NCBI GenBank assembly: GCA_016718565.1
Contig: JADKCZ010000002.1
Location: 703,574-767,573, forward strand
Direction of reading: 5' to 3'
Source: Anaeromyxobacter sp.
Lineage (GTDB): Bacteria; Myxococcota; Myxococcia; Myxococcales; Anaeromyxobacteraceae
Length of the DNA stretch: 64,000 nt
Positions 52,301 through 61,700 of this stretch are shown here, in pieces. A program made the position numbers and the translations under genes. The notes under the pieces are model-generated. The model saw nothing but the letters and a program-made list of their open reading frames with translations. It was not told where the DNA came from and did no database searches. How positions within the stretch are numbered: position 1 is the stretch's first letter; the number at the start of each line of letters is the position of its first letter.

Positions 52301-52518
52301 CCGACACGCTGTGGCCGGTGGGCGGCACCAACACCTACCGCCCGTTCGGCTTCATGCGCAGCGCCGGGTCGGGCGGCATGTGGGTGACCACCAGCTGGAA
52401 GCCGCTGTCCGGGCCCAGCGTCCCGGCGGGCACCGCCACCTGCGGCGGCACCGCCGCCCTGGGCGCCGGCTGCTCGAACAACGACCACCTCGGCTACACC
52501 CCGGGCGGCGTCTACTGA
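46348..52518 (+). CDS. Giant multihaem c-type cytochrome lipoprotein 1
   Basis: 2056 residues. The signal ends AAALSGC (Cys21 lipobox). By eye I count about 40 CxxCH motifs, six C-x-x-Y-CH motifs (CX3CH) and two CX4CH motifs (CSNVYCH, CSSVYCH). The CX4CH-then-CxxCH arrangement matches the Geobacter-type C4xC/C2xCH domain. Modules of about 200 residues recur, each with conserved GYxC ... NLAACTVN non-haem cysteines. The C-terminal 400 residues are distinct: RRPIVPEFALAWSHKRS, CAVCH, CLKCH, CWDCH, CWRCH and a Gly-rich end. It should be exported and haem-loaded by the c-type maturation system, then act in extracellular or outer-surface electron transfer. Confidence 0.88.
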   Translation: MRANRLVFLALLAGAAALSGCDKARQAQGPEGGVITSCTGCHGGVDNTTGAPPRDVAGNTLTSVVTVGAHSTHLAAGVDCAACHAVPSRVDSAGHIDGGATPKVKFSGAAVLGGATPTWNRTGAGGQGTCSNVYCHGATLAAGGQATQPTWSGSPLTMPGAPCGSCHGTAATNGAPAGHASTLDRTDCNNCHAGTVLPDGTIKPRAEGGLHVDGEVQSVAGSCTSCHGDDTRAETDLGVQAAPPVDSNGEVTGAKVGAHLRHLSGVAGLGSRLSRPLKCAECHLVPTTVPHNATSVVQFATAAGTLAKGPGGALAPTYAPATGTCSSVYCHGAGLLGGSAKNPAWTTTFASAAAQCGTCHFAANPPAPHPTRDNSNVLITTTTQCIQCHPGTVLATGEINVSNGLHVNGVKDIDFHAPGYAAGAVHGGPAKLDLAGCRACHGADLEGGSVGISCNACHAASGASTWQTNCALCHGEPNRAEDTAHDLVGTPPMRANKASPPVGSQDELTPAANAVGAHLAHIQVGALANAFKCQQCHGAAMPADIAHVNGLVSIGWQLAATGGSTPSPTAGSITRATPVSCTNYCHGATLGGGTKKAANGTPIAVTWTGGAAEATCGTCHALPPAYAAPSWHPNDTACGTCHYAGIDKARHVNGLVDLAAGVGCATCHGSATNFAPPRAASNGATASTDPRVGAHQAHLVAGPLAGAFACSACHGPTLPISNGHADGRVTVGWSALATTGGVAATPAAGTYAPGGTATCANYCHGGKWAATASTAGTLLTPGWTGGPSQAACGTCHKVAPTTGSHTTVNAAGSTVNCSSCHAGYSCLASNPAACTVNVTAHVNGTVDTSGQTCSTCHGTAGRTLAAGTLGPVNNANNLIAVPPLDTQGAATGVRVGPHQAHVNPAAAGGQSYKVVQCSECHTTAVNSYAVTHPNGATLVSFANATGANLGGFTPTLAAGTPPVADTCATYCHGATLSAAQRGSITSWSWNTGITTTCGSCHGAAPGDPVHTSVSKTAAASACNPCHSTVVSAAGAILFTGSGAAATTAHINGVIDVAGATCFSCHGLAANGNFAPPLATNGNTLTTQPKVGAHQKHLSASSLRTGTAAVCTDCHSLPSTLDHATGAADVTWSAFARTGGLTATPATINAAWEASPTCTNYCHGGKWATTPAVAGTDLSPSWTAGAPAAACGTCHQVAPTGTHPTVAAATSCVGCHAGYACTPGNLAACTVNLTTHINGTVEFTGGAAGCGGCHGTAGRTYAAGTLGPQDTADHIQGAPPRDVSQAASSPQVGPHQAHVNPASQGAQIYRATLCSECHTVAVNAFPATGHAALSPKVNFADALGADLGGVVPTYTPAANATLPDTCATYCHGASFTAAQRGSITTWQWNVGITADCGSCHASPPADQFHTRLAKPSAATTCSACHLSVVSAAGAITFTGSGAAATTLHLDGLNQASSATCTSCHGTAAAGNAAPPASTTGAATGVEVGAHQPHLTGTTQRTAAITCADCHTVPGTMDHANGTTTVTWGALATTGGLAPTPTTINATWEATPTCTNYCHGQKWAADAVYRGSVTAPSWTGGAAQQACGTCHRVAPNNTNHTAANAGTQNCSACHTGYACLVTNLAACTVNKTTHINGTGEATGGSCIVCHATTAGARRPIVPEFALAWSHKRSATGAVTNFDCAVCHMEGDPATGDAVSGVHQDGVINLRDPDTGANIKGVTFTAATATTPGSYAPTATDVAFARFSRNLASNVLEPAVQAMMVNQCLKCHDANGANSPLARVPSGTAQKPFNTTISGAAYTGAGMTAGGILGGVVDVAASFATTNASYHPILGQQNNSFVGNLRMQPPWNTRSPAKTPGTIGTVASYGFLISCWDCHAPLGTTSATTLTATVTAHGGATTLRQAGWTVNATNICTVCHLVVPLVGATTNSHGVGSAFSGGGNSGPGGIARTSCWRCHGSLNTGKPARPISAQDVHGFNAMSPSLGTDTLWPVGGTNTYRPFGFMRSAGSGGMWVTTSWKPLSGPSVPAGTATCGGTAALGAGCSNNDHLGYTPGGVY
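50981..52518 (+). repeat. Near-identical 1.5-kb direct repeat, copy in cytochrome 1
   Basis: The last 1.5 kb of cytochrome 1 match 62367-63902 nearly base for base, with long identical blocks. The upstream parts of the two genes are far more diverged. The net length difference (2 bases) equals the sum of the indels seen in copy 2. Confidence 0.8.
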
Positions 52519-52548
52519 CGAAGTCGTAAACGTCTGCTGAAGGGCGAC

Positions 52549-52591
52549 CGACCCACCCTCCTCGCGGCCCCGCCGCGCGGACGGTGGGTCG
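52549..52591 (+). terminator. Hairpin after giant cytochrome 1
   Basis: CGACCCACC and GGTGGGTCG form a 9-bp stem, with an inner GCGG/CCGC pair in the long loop, 30 bp after the stop. There is no U tract. A terminator is probable, otherwise a regulatory hairpin. Confidence 0.4.
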
Positions 52592-52656
52592 TGCCATATC
52601 CCCCATGCCCCAGCGGCCTGGGTGAGATCCCCCACCTCGTCCCTCGTTCATGGCTC

Positions 52657-52678
52657 GGGCTTGATCCAGATCAAGCCC
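52657..52678. promoter_or_regulatory. Extended FNR/CRP-family palindrome upstream of giant cytochrome 2
   Basis: TTGAT-CCAG-ATCAA at 52661-52674 lies inside a perfect 9-bp dyad (GGGCTTGAT/ATCAAGCCC). It ends about 100 bp before the ATG at 52777, a spacing similar to that of the box before cytochrome 1. Confidence 0.65.
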
Positions 52679-52776
52679 TGGGGCGGGTCGGACGGCCTGG
52701 ACCGTGCAGTCACGCGCGAGTCCCCTGCAGCCCGCTTGAGCCGTTCGCCGGAAGCCCGGCACCCCGAGGCCACCAC

Positions 52777-55700
52777 ATGCGCCAGCACCTCCTTGCCGCT
52801 TCCGTCGTCGTCGCCCTGGCCGCCGCCCTCTCCGGCTGCGACCAGGCCAGGCAGGTCACGGCGCCGGCGACCGGCTCGACGAGCTGCACCGGGTGCCACG
52901 GCGACGTCGACGGCGACTCCGGGGCCCCGCCGCGCGACGTGGCCGGCGCCACCTCCACCGAGGCAGTCACGGTCGGCGCCCACACGGCCCACCTGGCGGC
53001 CGGCGTGGACTGCGCCGCCTGCCACGTGGTGCCCGCCCGCATCGCCGACGCCGGCCACATCGACGCCGGCGCCACGCCCAAGGTGAAGTTCTCCGGCAAG
53101 GCCACCCTCGACGGCGCCGCCCCGACCTGGAGCCGGACCGGCGGCGGGGGCAAGGGCACCTGCTCCAACGTCTACTGCCACGGCGGCACGCTGCGCCTGG
53201 GCTCGCGCGGCGAGGGCGTCACGCCCACCTGGGCCGGCAACCCGCCCGCCCTGGTCGGCGGCCCCTGCGGCGCCTGCCACGGCACGGCCGCCACCAACGG
53301 CGCGCCGGCGGGCCACGGCGCCGGCCTGGCCCAGGCCGACTGCGCCACCTGCCACCCCGACTCCACCCTGGCCGACGGCAGCCTCAAGCCGGCCAGCGAC
53401 GGCGGCCTGCACCTCGACGGCGAGGTGCAGTACAGCGCCGCGGCCTGCGCCGGCTGCCACGGCGACCCGGACCGCGCCGAGCGTGAGACCCTGGCGAAGG
53501 CCGCGCCGCCGGCCGACGCCAGCGGTGCCCTCACCGGGGCCAAGGTCGGCGCCCACCTGCGCCACGTCTCCAGCGTGACCGGCCTCGGCTCCCGCCTGAG
53601 CGCGCCCTTCACCTGCGCCGAGTGCCACGCCGTCCCCACCGCCGTGCCGCACCCGGCCGGTGCGCCGGTCCAGTTCGGCACCGCCACCGGCACCCTGGCC
53701 AGGGGCCCGGCGGGCACGCTGAGCCCCAGCTACGGCGCGGCCGGCGGGACCTGCAGCTCGACCTACTGCCACGGCGCCGGCCTGCTCGGCGGCAGCAACA
53801 AGACCCCGGCCTGGACCGGCACCGCCACCTGCGGCACCTGCCACTTCCTGGCCTCGCCGCCGGCGCCGCACCCCGCCACCGACCGGGCCGGCCTGGTCAT
53901 CAACGTGGCCACCCAGTGCATCCAGTGCCACCCGGGCACGGTGCTCGCCACCGGCGGCATCAACGTGGCCAACGGCCTGCACGTCAACGGCGTGAAGGAC
54001 GTGGACTACCACGCGCCCGGCTTCGCCGCCGCGGCGGCCCACGGCGGCCCGGCCAAGCAGGACCTCGACGCCTGCCGCGCCTGCCACGGCGCCACGCTGG
54101 ACGGCGGCCCGGCCTCGAACGGCGTCTCCTGCAACCAGTGCCACGGCGGCACGGCCTGGCAGCAGCGCTGCACCCTCTGCCACGGCGAGGCCAACCGGGC
54201 CGCGGTGGCCGGCCAGCCGGACGTCGGCCAGCCGCCGGTGAACGCCGCCCTGGCGGCGCCGCCGCTCGGCTCGCAGGACGAGAGCGCCACCGGCAGCCAC
54301 GCCGTCGGCGCCCACCTGGCCCACGTGGCGCCCGGCCCGCTGGCCCGCGCCTTCACCTGCCAGCAGTGCCACGGCTCGCCGCTGCCCACCGACCTGGGCC
54401 ACCTCGACGGCCTGGTCCGCATCGGCTGGCAGCTGGCGGCCACCGGCGGCTCCACCCCGGCGCCGGCGGCCGGCGCCTACCCCCGCACCCCCGCCGCCGC
54501 CTCGCCCATCACCTGCGCCAACTACTGCCACGGCGCCACCCTGGGCGGCGGCACCCGGAAGGCCACCGACGGCTCGGCGCTGCCCGTGGCCTGGACCGGC
54601 GGCGCCAGCGAGGCCGCCTGCGGCACCTGCCACGGCCTGCCGCCGGCCTACGCCGCCCCCGCCTGGCACGCCGTGAGCTCGTCCGGCTGCGCCACCTGCC
54701 ACGGCTACGACGCCTCCGCCATCGACACCGCCCGGCACGTCGACGGCACCCTGGACCTGGTGGCCGGGCTCGACTGCTTCGCCTGCCACGGCACCCGCGC
54801 CGCCGGCAACAACGCCCCGCCGCGCGCCGCCTCCAGCGCCGCGGTGGCCACCACCGACCCGCGGGTCGGCGCCCACCAGGCCCACGTCCGGGCCGGCGCG
54901 CTGGCCGGCGCCTTCGCCTGCACCGCCTGCCACGGCACGCTGCCCATCGCGCCCGATCACGCCGACGGCGCGGTCACCCTGATCTGGGGCGCCCTGGCCA
55001 CCTCCGGCGGGACCCCGGCCACGCCGGCCGCCGGCGGGGTCACCCCCGGCACCACCGCCACCTGCGCCAACTACTGCCACGGCGGCAGGTGGGCCGCGCC
55101 CGGTCCCGCCAACGACCAGTACCGCGGCGGCAACACCTCGCCCGACTGGACCGCTGGCCCGGCCGAGGTCTCCTGCGGCTCCTGCCACCTGGTGGCCCCC
55201 ACCAGCCCCGCCCACGCCTCGGTGACCGCCACCAAGAACTGCGGCCAGTGCCACACCGGCTACGACTGCACCACCGGCAACCTGGCCGCCTGCACCGTCA
55301 ACGTCACCGCCCACGTCAACGGGGCCACCGACGCGGGCGGGCAGACCTGCGCCTCCTGCCACGGCTCGGCCGCCAACTTCGCACCGCCGCTCGCCTCCAA
55401 CGGCGCCACCACCGGCGTGAAGGTCGGCGCCCACCAGCGGCACCTGACCGGCACCACCCTGCGGGCCGCGGCCATCGGCTGCACCGAGTGCCACGCCGTG
55501 CCCACGGCCATGAACCACCTCGACGGCACCACCGGGGTCACCTGGGGGGCGCTGGCCACCACCGGCGGCGTCCTGCCCACCCCGGCCGCCATCAACGCCG
55601 CCTGGGAGGCCGCCCCCACCTGCACCAACTACTGCCACGGCGGCGAGTGGGCCGCCAACGCCGCCTACCGCGGCGCCACCACCGCCCCGGGCTGGCTGGG

Positions 55701-58700
55701 CTCCGCCGCCGACGTGGCCTGCAACGACTGCCACCAGGCGCCGCCCACCAGCCCGGCGCACACCGCGGTCACCGCCACCACCAGCTGCGCCACCTGCCAC
55801 CCCGGCTACGTCTGCACCTCCGGCAACCTGGCCGCCTGCACCGTCGACAAGGCCGTCCACCTGAACGGCGTGGCCGACGTGACCCCGCTCTCCTGCGCCA
55901 CCTGCCACGGCACGGCGGGCCGCGCCGCCACGGCCGGCTCCTTCGGGCCGGCCAACTCCTCCGCCAACCTGGCCGCCGTCCCGCCCCTCGACACCCTGGG
56001 GGCCTCGGGCGGCGTCCGCGTCGGACCGCACCTGTCGCACAGCCTGCCCCAGGTGCCGGCCAGCCAGATCTACAAGCCCATCCTCTGCTCCGAGTGCCAT
56101 GGCCTGGCCGTGAACGGCTACACCACCACCCACTCCAACCTGGCCTCCGACGTCACCTTCGCCAGCGCCACCGGCGCCAACCTGGGCGGCGTGACCCCGG
56201 CCATCGTGCAGGGCACCGCGCCCACCGCCGACACCTGCACCACCTACTGCCACGGCGCCTCGCTGACCGCGGCCCAGCGCGGCTCGGTGGCCACCTGGTC
56301 CTGGACCAGCACCGGCGCGGCCACCTGCGGCTCGTGCCACGCCTCGCCGCCGGCCGACCAGTTCCACACCCGCCTGGCCAAGCCCTCGGCGGCCACCACC
56401 TGCAGCGCCTGCCACGCCTCGGTGGTCAACGCCACCGGCGGCATCGTCTTCACGGGCACCGGCGCGGCGGCCACCACGCTGCACCTCAACGGCATCCGCC
56501 AGGCCAGCAGCGCCACCTGCACCAGCTGCCACGGCACGCCGGGCGGCAGCGCGGCCCCCCCGACGGCCTCCAACGGCAACACCCTGACCACCCAGCCCAA
56601 GGTCGGCGCCCACCAGGTGCACCTCACCGGCCTCCGGCTGCGCAGCGCGGCCATCGGCTGCGCCGAGTGCCACGTGGTGCCCACGGCCCAGAACCACGCC
56701 GACGCCACCACCACCGTGGCCTGGGGCGCCCTGAGCTCCACCGGCGGGCTGGTCCCGACCCCGGCGGCCATCACCGCCGCCTGGGAGACCACCCCCACCT
56801 GCACCAACTACTGCCACGGCGGCACGTGGGCCGCCAACGCCGCCTACCGCGGCACCACCACCGCCCCCAGCTGGACCGGCACCGCGGCGCAGGTGGCCTG
56901 CAACGCCTGCCACCTGGCCCCGCCCACCAGCCCGGCGCACTCCGGCGTGACCGCCACCACCAGCTGCGCCACCTGCCACCCCGGCTACGACTGCACCAGC
57001 GGCAACCTGGCCGCCTGCACCGTCAACAAGGCCCTGCACATCGGCGGCTCGCTGGACGTCACGCTCGACTGCACCTCCTGCCACGGCACCGCCGGCCGGC
57101 TGGCCGCGGTGGGGATGCTGGGCCCGGTGGAGGGCGCCACCCGCCTGGCCGCCGCGCCGCCCCGCGACGCCGCTGGCGCCGCCACCTCCAACAAGGTCGG
57201 CCCGCACCAGGGCCACGTGAACCCCGGCGCCACGCAGGCGCTGGTGCCGCTCCTCTGCGCCGAGTGCCACGGCGCGGCGGTGAACGGCTACACCACCACC
57301 CACTCCAACCTGGCCTCCGACGTCACCTTCGCCGCCGCCACCCGCTCCAACCTGGGCGGCGTGAGCTCGGCCTGGACGCCGGGCGCGCCGGGCGGCTGCA
57401 CCAGCTACTGCCACGGCACCTCCTTCACCGCCGCGCAGCGCGGCTCGGTCACCGCCTGGCGCTGGGACACCATCACCGCCGCCGGCTGCGGCTCCTGCCA
57501 CGCCTCCCCGCCGGCCGACCCGGCCCACACCTCGCTCGCCAAGCCCTCGGCGGCCACCACCTGCAGCGCCTGCCACGCGGCCACCGTCTCGGCCGGCGGC
57601 GCCATCCTCTTCAGCGGCGTCGGCGCGGCCGCCACCACCGTCCACATCGACGGGACCCGCCAGACCTCGGCCACCTGCACCAGCTGCCACGGCACCGCCG
57701 GCGTCAACGCCGCGCCGCCCTCGCTCGCCAACGTCGCCAACACCAACGGCGTGGGCGCGCACCAGGCCCACGTGGCCACCGGCGCCATGACCACCCGCTC
57801 GGTGGCCTTCGCCTGCACCGAGTGCCACCCCAACCAGACCTCGATGGCCCACGCCAACGGCGGCGCGCCCGAGGTCAGCTTCGCCGCCGGCCTCTCCGGG
57901 GTCGCCACCACCTGGTCCAACACCGCCTCCAGCTGCGCCACCAGCGCCTGCCACGGCGGCGCCGCCTCCCAGGCCCAGTGGGGCGGGACGCTGCCCACCC
58001 CGATCTGGACCGACGCCGGCGAGACCTTCCGCGGCTGCACCGCCTGCCACGGCTCGCCCCCGCCGCTCAACGCCGCCACCCACCACCCGCCGAACCCCAC
58101 CTGCGCGGCCTGCCACCCGGCCGGCGCCACCGCCACGGCGATGACCGGGGCGGCCGCCGCGGCCCACGTGGACGGCACCACCAACCGCACCCGCACCGGC
58201 TGCACCGAGTGCCACGGCGACCTGACCGCCACCGGCGTCGGCAACGCCGACGGCCGCGCCGCCCCCGGCTTCAACGCCGCGGCGGCCTCGGTCCGCGGCG
58301 CCACCGCCGCCACGGCGCCCGCCGTCGGCGCCCACGGCCGCCACCTCACCGGCACCACCCTGCGCACCGCGGCCATCGCCTGCACCGAGTGCCACCTCGT
58401 CCCGGCGGCCGGCAACCTGGCCCATGCCACCGGCGCCGGCAGCGGCGGCGCCTTCGCCACCGTCACCTTCGGCGCGCTCTCCGGCACCGGCGGCCTGGTC
58501 CCGGCCTACGCCGGGTCCACCTCGGCCACCACCAACGCCAGCGCCGGCTCCTGCGCCTCCACCTACTGCCACGGCGGCAGGTGGGCCCCGGCCGGCGCCA
58601 CCAACGACCAGTACCGCGGCTCGCTGCCGGCGCCGTCCTGGACCGGCGGCACCGCCGCCTCCGCCTGTGGCGCCTGCCACCGGGTGGCGCCCACCAGCAC

Positions 58701-61700
58701 CGCCCACGCGGCGGTGACCGGCGCCACCAACTGCGGCAACTGCCACCCCGGCTACGACTGCACCACCGGCAACCTGGCCGCCTGCACGGTCAACCGGACC
58801 AGCCACCTGAACGGCGCGGCCGACGCCGGCACGCTCACCTGCGCCTCCTGCCACGGCACCGCCGGCCGGACCGCCACCGTCGGCACCCTGGGGGCCTCCG
58901 AGTCCGCCAACAACCTGCTGGCCGCGCCGCCCACCGACACCCAGGCCGCCACCACCGGCGTCCGCGTCGGCCCGCACCAGGCCCACAGCGTCCCGGCCGC
59001 CCCGGGCGCGCAGATCTTCCGCCCGGTGGCCTGCTCCGAGTGCCACGGCGTGGCGGTCAACGCCTACACCACGGCGCACCCCAACGCGGTGACCAACCTC
59101 ACCTTCGCCAGCGCCACCGCCGCCAACCTGGGCGGGGTGGTGCCCAGCCTGGTGCAGAACACCGCGCCCACCGCCGACACCTGCACCACCTACTGCCACG
59201 GCGCCTCGCTGACCGCGGCCCAGCGGGGCACCACCACCACCTGGCAGTGGAACACCGGCCTCACGGTGGACTGCGGCTCGTGCCACGGCTCGCCGCCCGG
59301 CGACGCCTTCCACACCCGCCTGGCCAAGCCCTCGCCGGCCACCGCCTGCACCACCTGCCACGCCTCGGTGGTCAACGCCGCCGGCGGCATCGTCTTCAGC
59401 GGGGTCGGGGCGGCGGCCACCACGCTGCACATCAACGGCGTGCGGCAGGCCAGCAGCGCCACCTGCACCAGCTGCCACGGCACCGCCGCCGCCGGCAACG
59501 CGGCCCCCCCGGTGAGCACCACCGGGGCCGCCACCGGGGTGAGGGTCGGCGCCCACCAGCGCCACCTGACCGGCACCAGCCTGCGCGCGGCGGCCATCGG
59601 CTGCGCCGACTGCCACACCGTGCCCACCGCCATGAACCACGCCTCCGGGACCACCTCGGTCACCTGGGGCACGCTGGCCTCCACCAGCAGCGTCGTGCCC
59701 ACGCCGGCCACCATCGACGCCGCCTGGGAGGCCACGCCCACCTGCACCAACTACTGCCACGGCGGCAAGTGGGCCGCCAACGCCACCTACCGCGGCGTCA
59801 CCACCGCCCCGAGCTGGCTGGGCACCACCGCCGACGTGGCCTGCAACGACTGCCACCTGGCGCCGCCCACCAGCCCGGCGCACGCCACCGTCACCGCCAC
59901 CACCAGCTGCGCCAACTGCCACCCGGGCTACACGTGCACCTCGGGCAACCTGGCCGCCTGCAGCGTCAACCTCTCGGTCCACCTGAACGGGGTCTACGAC
60001 GCCGCGGCGCAGACCTGCGCCTCCTGCCACGGCACCGCCGGCCGCGTCGCGGTGGGGGGCACCTTCGGCCCGGCCAACTCGGCCAACAACCTGATCGCCG
60101 TGCCGCCTCTCGACACCCTGGGGGCCGCCAGCGGCGTCCGCGTCGGCCCGCACCTCTCGCACAGCGTGCCCCAGGCCCCGGCCAGCCAGGTCTTCCGGCC
60201 CATCCTCTGCTCCGAGTGCCACGGCACGGCGGTGAACACCTACGGCACGGCGCACTCCAACCTGGTGACCAACCTCACCTTCGCCAACGCCACCAACGCC
60301 AACCTGGGCGGCGTGACCCCGACGCTGGTGCAGAACACGGCGCCCACGGCGGACACCTGCACCACCTACTGCCACGGCGCGTCGCTGACCGCGGCGCAGC
60401 GCGGCTCGGTCGCCACCTGGTCCTGGACCAGCGCCGGCGCGGCCGACTGCGGCTCGTGCCACGCCTCGCCGCCGGCCGACCAGTTCCACACCCGGCTGGC
60501 CAAGCCCTCGGCCGCCACCACCTGCAGCGCCTGCCACCTCTCGGTGGTCAACGCCGCCGGCGGCATCGTCTTCACCGGCAGCGGCGCCGTGGCGGCCACC
60601 CTGCACATCAACGGCGTTCGCCAGGCCAGCAGCGCCACCTGCACCAGCTGCCACGGCACCGCCGCGGCCGGCAACTTCGCCCCGCCGGCGGCCACCACCG
60701 GCGCCACGCTCACCACCGACCCCAAGGTGGGCGCCCACCAGCGCCACCTGACCAGCGTCCGGCTGCGCGGCACGGCCATCGCCTGCGCCGACTGCCACAC
60801 CGTGCCGAGCGCCGTGAACCACGCCACCGGCACCGCCACCGTGACCTGGGGGGCCCTGGCCAGGACCGGCGGCCTGGTCCCGACCCCGGCGACCATCACG
60901 GCGGCCTGGGAGACGACGCCGACGTGCACCAACTACTGCCACGGGCAGGAGTGGGCGGCCAACGCGACCTACCGCGGCGTGGTGACGGCGCCGAGCTGGA
61001 CGGGGACGGCGGCGCAGGTGGCCTGCAACTCCTGCCACCTGGCCCCGCCGACCTCGGCCATCCACCCGGTGCCGTACCCGACCACCACCAACTGCTCGAG
61101 CTGCCACGCCGGGTACAACTGCGTCACGTCGAACCTGGCGGCCTGCACGGTGAACCTGACCACCCACCTGAACGGGGTGCCTGACTCCAGCGGCGGGACG
61201 TGCTCGTCCTGCCACGGCACGGCTGGCCGGGTCTCGGTGACGGGCACCTTCGGCCCGGTGAACACGGCCAACAACCTGCTGGCGGTGCCGCCCAACGACA
61301 CGGCGGCGGCGGCCACCGGCGTCCGCGTCGGTCCGCACATCTCGCACACGGTTCCGCAGGTGCCGGCCCAGCAGATCTACAAGCCGGTGCTCTGCTCGGA
61401 GTGCCACGGCGTGGCGGTGAACAGCTACACCAGCGGCCACACCAACTCGGCCACCGATCTCACCTTCGCCAACGCCACCGCGGCCAACCTGGGCGGGATC
61501 ATCCCGGGCATCGTGCAGAACACGGCGCCCACGGCGGACACCTGCACCACCTACTGCCACGGCGCCTCCTTCACGGTGGCGCAGCAGGGCGTGACGACCA
61601 CCTGGTCGTGGAACACCGGCGTGGCGGTGGCGTGCAACTCCTGCCACGCCTCGCCCCCGACCGACCCGGTCCACACCTCGGTGCCGAAGCCCTCGGCGGC

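Noticed and set aside
44755..52635. A 2626-residue minus-strand open frame
   Set aside because: It is antisense to the first giant cytochrome; in such GC-rich DNA stops are rare in shadow frames, and its Gly/Ala/Arg/His composition is not protein-like. The same applies to the 3056-residue minus frame at 52648-61818.
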